Source: Candidatus Chryseobacterium colombiense
Lineage (GTDB): Bacteria > Bacteroidota > Bacteroidia > Flavobacteriales > Weeksellaceae
NCBI GenBank assembly: GCA_029203185.1
Contig: CP119310.1
Coordinates: 3,478,001-3,542,000 of the forward strand
Direction: 5' to 3'
DNA: 64,000 nt
Shown here piece by piece: positions 26,032-34,670 of this stretch (position 1 is its first letter; each line of letters begins with the position of its first letter). The notes under the pieces are model-generated. The model did no database searches. It was given only the letters and a program-made list of their open reading frames with translations, and was not told where the DNA came from. The translations under genes and the position numbers were made by a program.

Positions 26032-28626
26032 TTACTGCTCAGTAGGTCTGAAAACCAAACCTGTTTCCTCGAAATAATCCAAAGTAATTCTGTCTCCGTC
26101 ATTCACGGTTCCTGCAAGAATTTCTCTTGATAATTTGTTTAATACTTCCTGTTGGATCACTCTCTTCAACGGTCTTGCTCCAAAAGCAGGATCGTATCCT
26201 TTATTCATCAGATAATCCACGGCGTCTTGTGTTGCCGTCATAATGATATTTCGTTTTGCCAGCATATCATTGAATCCTCTCAACTGATAGGTTACAATTT
26301 TTCCGATTTCTTTTTTTCTCAAAGGCTGGAACAATACCACCTCATCAATTCTGTTTAAGAATTCGGGACGCAATGTCTGTTTCAATAAATCAAAGACTTC
26401 ATCTTTTGTCTTATCGACGATTTCATCCTGATTTTCCTCAGTAATATTTTCAAAATTCTCCTGAATGATATGTGAACCTAAATTCGAAGTCATAATGATA
26501 ATCGAATTTTTGAAATTAACCACTCTGCCTTTGTTATCCGTCAATCTTCCATCATCCAAAACCTGTAACAACGTGTTGAAAACATCAGGATGCGCTTTTT
26601 CAATTTCATCTAAAAGCACCACAGAATAAGGTCTTCTTCTCACGGCTTCTGTTAATTGTCCACCTTCATCATAACCCACATATCCTGGAGGCGCACCTAC
26701 CAATCTCGAAACCGAATGACGTTCCTGATATTCACTCATATCAATTCTCGTCATATTGTTCTCATCGTCGAATAAGAACTCTGCCAAAGCTTTTGCTAGC
26801 TCTGTTTTTCCGACTCCGGTGGTTCCTAAGAATAAGAACGAACCGATTGGCTTTTTGTCATCGCTTAATCCCGCTCTGTTTCTTCTGATGGCATCTGCAA
26901 CCGCCTGAATGGCTTCATCCTGTCCTACAACTCTGTGGTGAAGTTCCGCTTCAAGATGTAACAGTTTTTCTCTTTCGGATTGAAGGAGTTTGGTAACAGG
27001 AATTCCTGTCCATTTGGCAATCACTTCAGAAATATTTTCAGAAGTTACTTCTTCCTTAATCAGTTCATTCTGATGATTTTGCATCTCTATTTCTAATTTG
27101 GAAAGCTCTTCCTCTTTTTCACGAAGTTTTCCGTATTGGATTTCCGCTACTTTTGCATAATCTCCGGCTCTTGAAGCTCTTTCTGCCTCCAGTTTCAAAG
27201 ATTCTATATCTTTTTTAATCTGAGTTAAATCCTCAGATTTCTGTTTCTCTTTTAGCCATTTTGCATTGATCTCATTTCTCTGCTCGGAAATTTTTGCGAT
27301 ATCTTCTTTCAAATGGTCAATTTTGGTCTGATTTCCTTCTCTTGAAATCGCTGCCAATTCAATTTCCAACTGCATTAATCTTCTGTCTAAAACATCCAGT
27401 TCTTCAGGTTTTGAATTGATCTCCATTCTTAATTTCGCAGAAGCTTCATCAATCAAATCGATCGCTTTATCCGGTAAAAATCGGTCTGAAATATATCGTT
27501 GAGACATTTCCACTGCGGCAATAATCGCTTCATCTTTGATTCTTACTTTGTGGTGCGCTTCATATTTATCTTTAATTCCACGAAGAATAGAAATGGCTGA
27601 TTCCGTATCCGGTTCTTCCACCATTACTTTCTGGAAACGTCTTTCCAACGCTTTATCTTTTTCAAAATATTTTTGATATTCATTCAAAGTCGTTGCACCG
27701 ATGGCTCTTAATTCTCCTCTTGCCAAAGCTGGTTTCAAGATATTTGCAGCATCCATTGCACCTTCACCGCCTCCGGCTCCCACCAAAGTGTGAATTTCGT
27801 CAATGAAAAGAATGATTTGTCCGTCAGATTTAATAACTTCATTCACTACCGATTTCAAACGCTCTTCAAACTCACCTTTATATTTTGCACCGGCAATCAA
27901 AGCACCCATATCCAATGAATACAATGTTTTATCCATCAGGTTTTCAGGAACGTCTCCGCTGATAATTCTGTGGGCAATTCCTTCAGCGATTGCGGTTTTA
28001 CCAACACCGGGTTCACCAATCAGAATCGGATTGTTTTTCGTTCTTCTGGAAAGAATCTGTAACACTCTCCTGATCTCTTCATCACGTCCGATTACCGGAT
28101 CTAATTTTCCTTCTGCTGCTAATTCGTTGAAGTTTTTAGCATATTTATTTAAAGACTGATAAGTTTCCTCTGAACTTGCAGAAGTTGCCTTGCTTCCTTT
28201 TCTTAATTCTTTAATTCCGCCCTCCAAAAGGTTTTTGGTAACGCCCATATCTTTCAGCATTTTCGAAACTTCTGAATTTGTTTCCAAAAGAGAAAGCCAT
28301 AAATGCTCGATCGTTACATATTCATCGCCCATTTTTTTTGCAATGTTGGGCGCATCAAGCAAAACTTTGTTTGCCGATTGTGAAAGATAAATATTTCCTC
28401 CCTGTACTTTTGGAAGCTTTTCCAAATTTTCACGGTTGCGCTCTCTTACCAAAGCAGCATCTGCTTCAGATTTTTTCAGTAAGAAAGGCGATATATTTTC
28501 ATCTACCTGGAAAATTCCTTCCAGTAAATGTTGAGGTTCAATCTGCTGATTGCCAAATTCCATAGCTACTTGTTGTGCGGCCTGGATGGCTTCTTGTGAT
28601 TTTACTGTATATTGGTTTAAGTTCAT
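26032..28626 (-). CDS. clpB: ClpB disaggregase
   Basis: An 864-aa AAA+ chaperone of full family length. Order: Clp N-domain repeats (1-145), first ATPase domain with GEPGVGKT and FIDEIHTLVGAG, the ClpB-specific coiled-coil M domain (about 410-530, rich in Lys/Glu), second ATPase domain with GTTGVGKTELAKAL and LLDEIEKAHPDVF, then the C-terminal D2-small domain. ClpB works with DnaK to dissolve protein aggregates. No ClpP-binding IGF loop is needed or seen. It is monocistronic, with dispersed repeats close upstream (28661 onward), so its promoter must lie in about 35 to 100 bases or inside the repeat. Confidence 0.97.
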   Translation of the reverse strand: MNLNQYTVKSQEAIQAAQQVAMEFGNQQIEPQHLLEGIFQVDENISPFLLKKSEADAALVRERNRENLEKLPKVQGGNIYLSQSANKVLLDAPNIAKKMGDEYVTIEHLWLSLLETNSEVSKMLKDMGVTKNLLEGGIKELRKGSKATSASSEETYQSLNKYAKNFNELAAEGKLDPVIGRDEEIRRVLQILSRRTKNNPILIGEPGVGKTAIAEGIAHRIISGDVPENLMDKTLYSLDMGALIAGAKYKGEFEERLKSVVNEVIKSDGQIILFIDEIHTLVGAGGGEGAMDAANILKPALARGELRAIGATTLNEYQKYFEKDKALERRFQKVMVEEPDTESAISILRGIKDKYEAHHKVRIKDEAIIAAVEMSQRYISDRFLPDKAIDLIDEASAKLRMEINSKPEELDVLDRRLMQLEIELAAISREGNQTKIDHLKEDIAKISEQRNEINAKWLKEKQKSEDLTQIKKDIESLKLEAERASRAGDYAKVAEIQYGKLREKEEELSKLEIEMQNHQNELIKEEVTSENISEVIAKWTGIPVTKLLQSEREKLLHLEAELHHRVVGQDEAIQAVADAIRRNRAGLSDDKKPIGSFLFLGTTGVGKTELAKALAEFLFDDENNMTRIDMSEYQERHSVSRLVGAPPGYVGYDEGGQLTEAVRRRPYSVVLLDEIEKAHPDVFNTLLQVLDDGRLTDNKGRVVNFKNSIIIMTSNLGSHIIQENFENITEENQDEIVDKTKDEVFDLLKQTLRPEFLNRIDEVVLFQPLRKKEIGKIVTYQLRGFNDMLAKRNIIMTATQDAVDYLMNKGYDPAFGARPLKRVIQQEVLNKLSREILAGTVNDGDRITLDYFEETGLVFRPTEQ

Positions 28627-28660
28627 ATTTATATATTTTTGATTCTTTAATTTTTAGTTT

Positions 28661-28755
28661 TTATTTTTCAGATTTTAGACATCAGATTTCAGACCATAAG
28701 AGTCAAATCAATGTTAAATTTTTTATCAGATTTTCTAATTTCTGATGTCCTCAAT
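28661..28755. repeat. dispersed inverted repeat with GACATCAGA arms
   Basis: GACATCAGA at 28678-28686 and its exact complement TCTGATGTC at 28741-28749, each followed by a looser TTTCAGA-like extension. It lies 50 bases upstream of clpB. Confidence 0.6.
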
Positions 28756-28957
28756 CTTACTTAATCATTTAATTCGGTTACTGTATCTCAAAAACTGTTC
28801 AATTATTGAATTTTTAAAAATAATGGACAAATTTTCCGAATTTTATATTTTTATTTTGTATGAAAAAGACAAATTTTCCGATTCTATTGATTTGAATAAA
28901 AAGTTATGGAAAAACCGTCAGATTTAAACAAAATCATTTGTTTTTTTAATCTTACTC

Positions 28958-29030
28958 GTCATTCCGAATAGGACGAAGTGAATGATGAGTCTCCTGTTAA
29001 TCTTACAGATTCTTCCTTAGTCAGAATGAC
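28958..29030. repeat. dispersed intergenic repeat, GTCATTCTGA family (copy 3)
   Basis: A 73-base element with ends GTCATTCCGA (28958-28967) and TCAGAATGAC (29021-29030), one mismatch between arms. The inner GATTCTTCCTTAGTCAG matches copy 1 with one change. It lies upstream of the TetR gene, while an opposite-orientation copy lies just downstream of it. Confidence 0.75.
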
Positions 29031-29185
29031 AAACATAACTTTCGTCGCTGATTGAAACCTTATTGTGAACAAAAATATTATCCAATTTAAAATAAGACTT
29101 TGTGATTATGTGTTATAATCAACCTAAAAATCATCCTCTCAAAATCAAATATTAAAATCAAAATAATTACTTTTGCGTTTTACAG

Positions 29186-29764
29186 ATGGAGTTAAAAGAA
29201 AAACAAAGGAAAATATTAGATGTTGCTGTAGAACTTTTCAAAGAGAAGGGCTATATGGGAAGTTCTGTAAGAGATTTAGCGACAAAGCTCAACATTAAAG
29301 CAGCTTCTTTATATGCACACATCCGTTCAAAAGAAGAAATTCTGGAATGGATCTGTTTTGGGATTGCTCAGGAATTTTTCGACGAACTTCAGCATGTGAA
29401 GAGCACTGATGTTTCTCCAAAAGATAAACTTAATTTATTCATAGATAAACACTTATCGGTTGTTCTGAAAAACCGTGATGTTACTCATATTTATTCTAAT
29501 GAATGGAAGCATCTGGAAGAACGTCTTCCCGAATTTGTAGAATTAAGAAAAAATTATCAGCAGGAAGTTGAAAACTTGATTTCTGAAATTTATCAGGCTG
29601 AAAATTGGGAACTTAAATCTCCGGCCTTTACGACACGTTTTATTCTTCATACTTTAAATAATTCTTATTTCTGGTTCAAAAGAAATATCGAATCCGGCAC
29701 TGAAATTACCGATGAAATTCGGGATAAAATTCTTTTTGGGTTGTTAGGAAACCAGAAAAAGTAA
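29186..29764 (+). CDS. TetR-family regulator, probable phenylacetate-pathway repressor
   Basis: A 192-aa TetR/AcrR regulator. The N-terminal helix-turn-helix runs through ILDVAVELFKEKGYMGSSVRDLA and LNIKAASLYAHIRSKEEIL (about residues 10-52), and a helical ligand-binding domain follows. It precedes paaK on the same strand by 233 bases. The perfect palindrome CTAACA-AA-TGTTAG before paaK resembles the CNAACG-NN-CGTTNG operator I recall for PaaR, the TetR repressor that senses phenylacetyl-CoA in Thermus. That role is therefore likely but inferred. Confidence 0.88.
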   Translation: MELKEKQRKILDVAVELFKEKGYMGSSVRDLATKLNIKAASLYAHIRSKEEILEWICFGIAQEFFDELQHVKSTDVSPKDKLNLFIDKHLSVVLKNRDVTHIYSNEWKHLEERLPEFVELRKNYQQEVENLISEIYQAENWELKSPAFTTRFILHTLNNSYFWFKRNIESGTEITDEIRDKILFGLLGNQKK

Positions 29765-29774
29765 GTATTTCCCT

Positions 29775-29849
29775 GTCATTCTGACGAAGGAAGAATCTCA
29801 GCTTATTATTGGAGATTTCAAGTTCCAATTCGTTTCGCTGCGAATGAAA
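29775..29849. repeat. dispersed intergenic repeat, GTCATTCTGA family (copy 4)
   Basis: Starts 11 bases after the TetR stop. Its first 25 bases are the exact reverse complement of 5633-5657, and it ends near CGTTTCGCTGCGAATGA, similar to the 6960s copy. Confidence 0.75.
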
Positions 29850-29940
29850 AAATTAGTATAGAATCTGCCTTAAGCTCAACCTCAACCTTAGTCTCAATTA
29901 TTTAGAATCATTCAAAATATGATAAAAGTCATAAAATTCT

Positions 29941-29985
29941 TTGCCAACTTCCAAAATCTTTTTAATTTTACCTAACAAATGTTAG
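29941..29985 (+). promoter_or_regulatory. paa operon promoter with TetR-type operator
   Basis: TTG (29941-29943), a 19-base spacer, then TAATTTTA (29963-29970, 7 of 8 to TAnnTTTG-type). Immediately downstream at the expected start site lies the perfect palindrome CTAACA-AA-TGTTAG (29972-29985), 12 bases before the paaK ATG. A repressor bound there would block transcription of the whole operon. Confidence 0.65.
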
Positions 29986-29997
29986 TTAGTTTAAGGT

Positions 29998-31314
29998 ATG
30001 GATTTTTCAGTTGAATATTTAAAGCTCGACCAATTAAGAGAGCTTCAATCTGAGCGATTGACGAAATTGGTAGGCTATCTTGGGGAGAAGTCGGAATTTT
30101 ATAAAAGAAAATTTAATGAAGCAGGAATGTCTCCACAAGATGTCAGGTCGATTGAAGATATTACGAAACTTCCGATTACTTACAAACAGGATTTGAGGGA
30201 TAATTATCCGTTCGGATTATTTACCGTTCCGAAAAATGAACTGCAGAGAATTCACTGTTCGAGCGGGACAACGGGAAAGCCGACGGTGGTGGGATATACA
30301 AAAGAAGACATTGATTTATTCAGCGAAGTTGTGGCGAGATCTTTGAGCGCGGCGGGAGCAAAACCGGGAATGCAGTTGCACAATGCTTACGGTTACGGAA
30401 TTTTCACGGGCGGATTGGGATTGCATTACGGAGCTGAAAAATTAGGAATGAGCGTTCTTCCGATTTCCGGGGGAATGACAGCGAGACAGGTAGATTTAAT
30501 TATGGACTTTAAACCTGAAGTGATTTGCTGTTCGCCTTCTTATGCTTTAACAATCGCTGATGAATTTGCCAATCGTGGGATTTCTGCGGATGAAATCAGT
30601 TTGAAATATGCTGTTTTAGGCTCAGAACCATGGACAGAAATTATAAGACATCATATTGAGGAGAGATTAGGTGTTCATGCGACCAATATTTATGGGTTAA
30701 GTGAAATTATCGGTCCCGGAGTTTCAATGGAAGATTTTGAGGAAAAAGGTGGTTCTTATATTTGGGAAGATCATTTTTATCCTGAAATTTTGGATCCGAT
30801 TACAAAAGAACCGGTTCCTTTTGGAGAAGAAGGTGTTTTGGTAATCACTACTTTAACGAAAAAAGCAATGCCGCTTTTACGGTATTGGACAAATGATATC
30901 ACGAGTCTTTATTACGACGAAAACGGAAAAAGATCAATGGTGAAAATGAAACCTATTCTTGGAAGAGCCGATGATATGCTGATTGTAAGAGGAGTAAATG
31001 TATATCCAAGTCAGATTGAAGAAGCATTCTCTCATGTGGAAGGTGTTGTTCCGAATTACTATTTAACACCGATTGAAAAAGAACAAATGTGCGTTGCTTT
31101 GGATATTGATGTTGAAATTGATGATGATTTGGTCGCTTCTAAAAATTTAAATCAAAATACCGATGATTATGCTATTTTTGTCGGAAACTTTGGAAAAAGC
31201 ATAGAAAACGAGATAAAAAAACGGGTAGGAATTACCACAAAAGTGAAAATCCATGCCCAGGATAGTCTTCCGAAATGCGAAGGTGGAAAAATTAACAGAA
31301 TACTTAAAAAATAA
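29998..31314 (+). CDS. paaK: phenylacetate-CoA ligase
   Basis: A 438-aa AMP-forming ligase that activates phenylacetate to phenylacetyl-CoA, the first step of the aerobic pathway. The ATP-binding P loop is CSSGTTGKPTVVGYT, the adenylate motif YGLSEIIGPG, then YWTNDIT and the hinge/C-domain GRADDMLIVRGVNVYPSQIE, all typical of PaaK. The length matches the family (about 430-440). It is first in the operon, directly behind the palindromic operator, and abuts paaE with no gap. Confidence 0.95.
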   Translation: MDFSVEYLKLDQLRELQSERLTKLVGYLGEKSEFYKRKFNEAGMSPQDVRSIEDITKLPITYKQDLRDNYPFGLFTVPKNELQRIHCSSGTTGKPTVVGYTKEDIDLFSEVVARSLSAAGAKPGMQLHNAYGYGIFTGGLGLHYGAEKLGMSVLPISGGMTARQVDLIMDFKPEVICCSPSYALTIADEFANRGISADEISLKYAVLGSEPWTEIIRHHIEERLGVHATNIYGLSEIIGPGVSMEDFEEKGGSYIWEDHFYPEILDPITKEPVPFGEEGVLVITTLTKKAMPLLRYWTNDITSLYYDENGKRSMVKMKPILGRADDMLIVRGVNVYPSQIEEAFSHVEGVVPNYYLTPIEKEQMCVALDIDVEIDDDLVASKNLNQNTDDYAIFVGNFGKSIENEIKKRVGITTKVKIHAQDSLPKCEGGKINRILKK

Positions 31315-32400
31315 ATGAATTCATTTTATAAACTTAAAACGGTAAAAGTTCAGAAAGATACCAGCGATGCAGTAAATGTAGCCGTTGAAATTCCTGAGGA
31401 GCTGAAAGATAAATTCAGGTTCAAGCAGGGGCAGTATCTTAATTTCCGAATGATGATCGACGGAAATGAGGAACGACGTTCTTATTCTATCTGCAATGCT
31501 CCGAGCGAAAGAAGCAACACGCTGGAAGTATTGGTAAAATTGTTGGAAGGCGGAAAAGTTTCCGGTTATTTCAATGAGCATCTTCATATGGATGAAGTTC
31601 TTGAAGTAATGCCTCCGATGGGTGGTTTCAACACTTCTTATCATCCGACGAACGTAAAAACTTATGTAGGTTTGGCAGCAGGAAGCGGAATTTCTCCGGT
31701 ATTGTCAAACATCAAGGAAAGTCTTTACCAGGAGCCGAATTCAAATGCGTACTTGTTCTACAGCAACAGAAGCATGAATCACGTGATGAAAAAGACTGAA
31801 ATCGATAAGCTGGTTGAACAGTTTAACGGAAGGTTGAAAGTGGTTTATCTAGTAAGTCGTGAGCAGCATGAAGACCCGATTTTCGAAGGAAGAATTTCTC
31901 CTGAAAAACTGGAGCTTTTATTTGAAAGGTATGCCGATATCGATGTAAAAGAATCTACTTATTTTATTTGCGGGCCTTCAGAAATGATCAAAGGGATTGC
32001 AGATTATTTAAAGAAAGATAAAAAAGTACCGGCTATTCAGGTCTTATTTGAATATTTCACCGCTCCGGATGAAGAAAATACGGAGGAAATGAGTGATGAA
32101 TTCAAAGCCATCGCCAATATTGAAAGTATGGTAACCGTAATCATCGATGATGATGAATATTCGTTTCACTTGAATTCAAAAAAAGAGAGTATCTTAGATA
32201 AAGCATTGAAAGACAATCTTCCTGTGCCTTTTGCATGTAAAGGAGGAGTGTGCTGTACGTGTAAGGCCGAAGTTTTAGAGGGAGAAGTTTTCATGGAGAA
32301 AAACTACGCGCTTACCGAAGAAGAAGTAGCCAGAGGTTACGTTCTTACCTGCCAATGTCACCCGACAACGAATGTGGTGATGCTTAATTATGATGTTTAA
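31315..32400 (+). CDS. paaE: phenylacetyl-CoA epoxidase reductase subunit
   Basis: A 361-aa electron-transfer subunit. The N-terminal ferredoxin-reductase FAD domain has RRSYSICNAP, the NAD domain GLAAGSGISPVLSNI and YFICGPSEMIKGI. The C-terminal plant-type [2Fe-2S] ferredoxin has CKGGVCCTCKAEV (about 305-317) and a fourth Cys in VLTCQCHP. It passes electrons from NADPH to the di-iron subunit PaaA. Unlike the E. coli order A-B-C-D-E, paaE here comes before paaA, abutting paaK. Confidence 0.94.
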   Translation: MNSFYKLKTVKVQKDTSDAVNVAVEIPEELKDKFRFKQGQYLNFRMMIDGNEERRSYSICNAPSERSNTLEVLVKLLEGGKVSGYFNEHLHMDEVLEVMPPMGGFNTSYHPTNVKTYVGLAAGSGISPVLSNIKESLYQEPNSNAYLFYSNRSMNHVMKKTEIDKLVEQFNGRLKVVYLVSREQHEDPIFEGRISPEKLELLFERYADIDVKESTYFICGPSEMIKGIADYLKKDKKVPAIQVLFEYFTAPDEENTEEMSDEFKAIANIESMVTVIIDDDEYSFHLNSKKESILDKALKDNLPVPFACKGGVCCTCKAEVLEGEVFMEKNYALTEEEVARGYVLTCQCHPTTNVVMLNYDV

Positions 32401-32430
32401 AATTAATGTAACAATCTAACAATTTACCAG

Positions 32431-32471
32431 TGTAACAATCACTGTCATGCTGAGCTTGTCGAAGCATCTCA
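32431..32471. repeat. dispersed repeat GTCATGCTGA/GAAGCATCTC in the paaE-paaA gap
   Basis: 41 bases identical to 33482-33522, starting TGTAACAATCACTGTCATGC and ending GAAGCATCTCA. The flanks are low-complexity runs of AACAAT and TACATTGCTAAA. Confidence 0.85.
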
Positions 32472-32515
32472 AATTGGAACATTGCTAAACTGATACATTG
32501 CTAAATTAAAAGATT

Positions 32516-33454
32516 ATGGATTTAGAAAAATTTGTACAATACGTACACGACGAAAATAAAGTAGAACCAAAAGATGTAATGCCGGATGATTACAGAAAAC
32601 TATTGGTTCGTCAGATTTCACAGCACGCCCATTCTGAGATTGTCGGAATGTTGCCGGAAGCCAACTGGATTTCCAGAGCACCTTCATTAAGAAGAAAAAT
32701 GGCTCTTTTGGCTAAAGTTCAGGATGAGGCAGGTCACGGTTTATATCTTTATTCTGCAACTGAAACTCTAGGAGACGGAAGTATCAGAGCAGATAGAGAC
32801 GCGACGTATGAAGATATGTTGGAAGGAAAAGCGAAATATTCAAGTATTTTCAATTATCCGACGCTGAGCTGGGCAGATATTGGTGCCATTGGATGGTTAG
32901 TTGATGGTGCTGCAATCATGAACCAGGTGATGTTGATGGGGAATTCTTATGGTCCTTACTCAAGAGCGATGGTAAAAATCTGTAAAGAAGAATCTTTTCA
33001 TCAAAGACAAGGATACGAGATTTTGATGGCACTTTGCCGTGGTACAAAACAGCAGAAAGAAATGGCTCAGGCTTCGTTAAACCGTTTCTGGTGGCCGGCT
33101 TTAATGATGTTTGGTCCAAATGACGACAGTTCGCCAAACTCTAAAATCTCTATGAATTATAGGGTAAAAAGAGAAAGTAACGACAGTCTTCGTCAGAGAT
33201 TCATCGATGTTACGGTTGCTCAGGCTGAATTCTTAGGATTAACGATTCCGGATAAAGACCTTAAATGGAATGAAGAAAGACAGCATTATGATTTCGGAGA
33301 ACTTCCTTGGGATGAATTCATGGAAATTTTAAAAGGAAACGGTCCTGCCAATAAAAAGCGTATCGAAACCAAAAGAAAAGCTCAGAGAGAGAACTCTTGG
33401 GTAAAAGAAGCCGCGGCAGCTTTCGCGGAAAAACAACAAAAAGAAGTAATATAA
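32516..33454 (+). CDS. paaA: phenylacetyl-CoA epoxidase catalytic di-iron subunit
   Basis: A 312-aa ferritin-like monooxygenase subunit. Di-iron ligand motifs are seen as QHAHSEIVGM, VQDEAGHGLYL and EESFHQRQGYEIL, that is the two Glu and E-x2-H pairs of the family. With PaaC and PaaB it converts phenylacetyl-CoA to the 1,2-epoxide using O2. The length is close to E. coli PaaA (309). The C-terminus is Lys/Glu-rich and a little longer. Confidence 0.96.
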   Translation: MDLEKFVQYVHDENKVEPKDVMPDDYRKLLVRQISQHAHSEIVGMLPEANWISRAPSLRRKMALLAKVQDEAGHGLYLYSATETLGDGSIRADRDATYEDMLEGKAKYSSIFNYPTLSWADIGAIGWLVDGAAIMNQVMLMGNSYGPYSRAMVKICKEESFHQRQGYEILMALCRGTKQQKEMAQASLNRFWWPALMMFGPNDDSSPNSKISMNYRVKRESNDSLRQRFIDVTVAQAEFLGLTIPDKDLKWNEERQHYDFGELPWDEFMEILKGNGPANKKRIETKRKAQRENSWVKEAAAAFAEKQQKEVI

Positions 33455-33481
33455 TAATGTAACAATATACCAATGTAAAAA

Positions 33482-33522
33482 TGTAACAATCACTGTCATG
33501 CTGAGCTTGTCGAAGCATCTCA
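33482..33522. repeat. dispersed repeat GTCATGCTGA/GAAGCATCTC in the paaA-paaB gap
   Basis: Identical over 41 bases to the copy one gene upstream (32431-32471), with similar AACAAT and TACATTG flanks. Confidence 0.85.
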
Positions 33523-33566
33523 TTGTTAAACCGGTACATTGATACATTGTTAAATTAATTTTAATT

Positions 33567-33848
33567 ATGGCAAATTTAGATATGTGGGAAGTGTTTATTC
33601 AGACTAAACCGGGATTATCTCACAAACACGTTGGAATTGTACAGGCACCAACAGCAGAAATGGCTTTGCAAAACGCAAGAGACGTTTATACAAGAAGAAA
33701 AGAAGGAACTTCTGTTTGGGTAGTTCCAAGTAAATATATTGTGACTTCGGAAGGTGTGGATAAAGAAGCATTTTTCGATCCGGCTGATGACAAGCTATAC
33801 CGTCACCCGACGTTCTACGATATTCCAAACGATGTAAAAAATATGTAA
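33567..33848 (+). CDS. paaB: phenylacetyl-CoA epoxidase subunit PaaB
   Basis: A 93-aa small subunit starting MANLDMWEVFIQTKPGLSHKHVG, with the family's ENARDVYTRR-like segment (ALQNARDVYTRRKEG) and VVPSKYI. PaaB bridges the PaaAC heterodimers in the epoxidase complex. The length is typical (E. coli 95). Confidence 0.95.
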   Translation: MANLDMWEVFIQTKPGLSHKHVGIVQAPTAEMALQNARDVYTRRKEGTSVWVVPSKYIVTSEGVDKEAFFDPADDKLYRHPTFYDIPNDVKNM

Positions 33849-33917
33849 AACAGCGATTGGCTGTTAGCTGCTTGCAATTTGCCAAAAGCTAGACGCCAAA
33901 AGCCCAAAGCTAAAATA
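33849..33917. repeat. repeat-like paaB-paaC junction
   Basis: The 69-base gap is built from AGCT/GCCAAAAGC words (GGCTGTTAGCTGCTTGC, then GCCAAAAGCTAGACGCC), related in wording to the junction at 39461-39538. No promoter is evident. Confidence 0.45.
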
Positions 33918-34667
33918 ATGAACCCATTATATAATTATTTATTAAAACTAGCAGACGACAGTTTCATTATGGGACAGCGTTTGTCTGCGTGGTGCGGTGA
34001 AGGTCCTTATTTAGAGGAAGATATTGCATTAACGAACATTGCGTTGGATGAACTTGGTCAGGCTAATAACTTTTATGTTTACGCTTCAAGAGTGATCGAT
34101 AACGGGAAAAGTGAAGATGATTTAGCATTTTTAAGATACGAGCATGAATATGTGAACGCACACTGGACTGAACTTCCCAACGAAGATTATGCTCAGACGA
34201 TTTTAAAGGTGTATGTTTTCGCGGTGTATCAGAAATTAATGTACGAAGCATTATCAAACTCTGCGAATGAAGAACTTTCTGCCATTGCTCAGAAATCTTT
34301 GAAAGAAGTAAGATATCATTATACGCATGCTGCTTCCTGGATGAAAATTTTCGCTCAGGGAACAGAAGAAAGTAAAGCGCGTTTAGTAAAGGCCATCGAA
34401 AATATTTGGGAATATACCAAAGGTTTATTCGCAAAAACAGAAGGGGAAGATGATTTGGTAGCTTTAAATATTGCTCCGAATACAGATGCTCTTTATGAAG
34501 AATTTGTTATGATTACACAGAAAGATTTTGCAGATTTTCAATTAGAATATCCTACAAATCCTTTCATGCAGCCAAAATCTAGAACGGGTTACCATACGGA
34601 ATATTTTGGATATATTCTTTGTGAGTTGCAGTATATGCAGAGAGCGTATCCTGGTTGTACTTGGTAA
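33918..34667 (+). CDS. paaC: phenylacetyl-CoA epoxidase structural subunit PaaC
   Basis: A 249-aa ferritin-fold subunit that pairs with PaaA but lacks a full di-iron site. It shows NYLLKLADDSFIMGQRLSAWCG, LTNIALDELGQA and SLKEVRYHYTHAASWM, typical of PaaC. The in-frame TTG start at 33879 would add residues read from the repeat-like junction, so the ATG at 33918 is chosen, which gives the family's length (E. coli 248). Confidence 0.95.
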   Translation: MNPLYNYLLKLADDSFIMGQRLSAWCGEGPYLEEDIALTNIALDELGQANNFYVYASRVIDNGKSEDDLAFLRYEHEYVNAHWTELPNEDYAQTILKVYVFAVYQKLMYEALSNSANEELSAIAQKSLKEVRYHYTHAASWMKIFAQGTEESKARLVKAIENIWEYTKGLFAKTEGEDDLVALNIAPNTDALYEEFVMITQKDFADFQLEYPTNPFMQPKSRTGYHTEYFGYILCELQYMQRAYPGCTW

Positions 34668-34670
34668 GAA

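Larger units (their letters stand above)
28627..29185. other. 559-base gap between divergent clpB and tetR: repeats, no gene
   Basis: The gap holds two unrelated dispersed repeats (28661-28755 and 28958-29030), a very AT-rich middle and a perfect TAnnTTTG match, TACTTTTG, at 29168-29175 just before the TetR gene. A 60-codon open frame at 28745-28927 has biased low-complexity composition and starts inside a repeat, so I do not call it. Confidence 0.7.

Noticed and set aside
28745..28927. 60-codon open frame upstream of tetR
   Set aside because: Starts inside an inverted repeat, low-complexity composition, no homology seen.
33879..33917. TTG start giving a longer PaaC
   Set aside because: The extension would be translated from the repeat-like junction and exceeds the family length; the ATG at 33918 fits.
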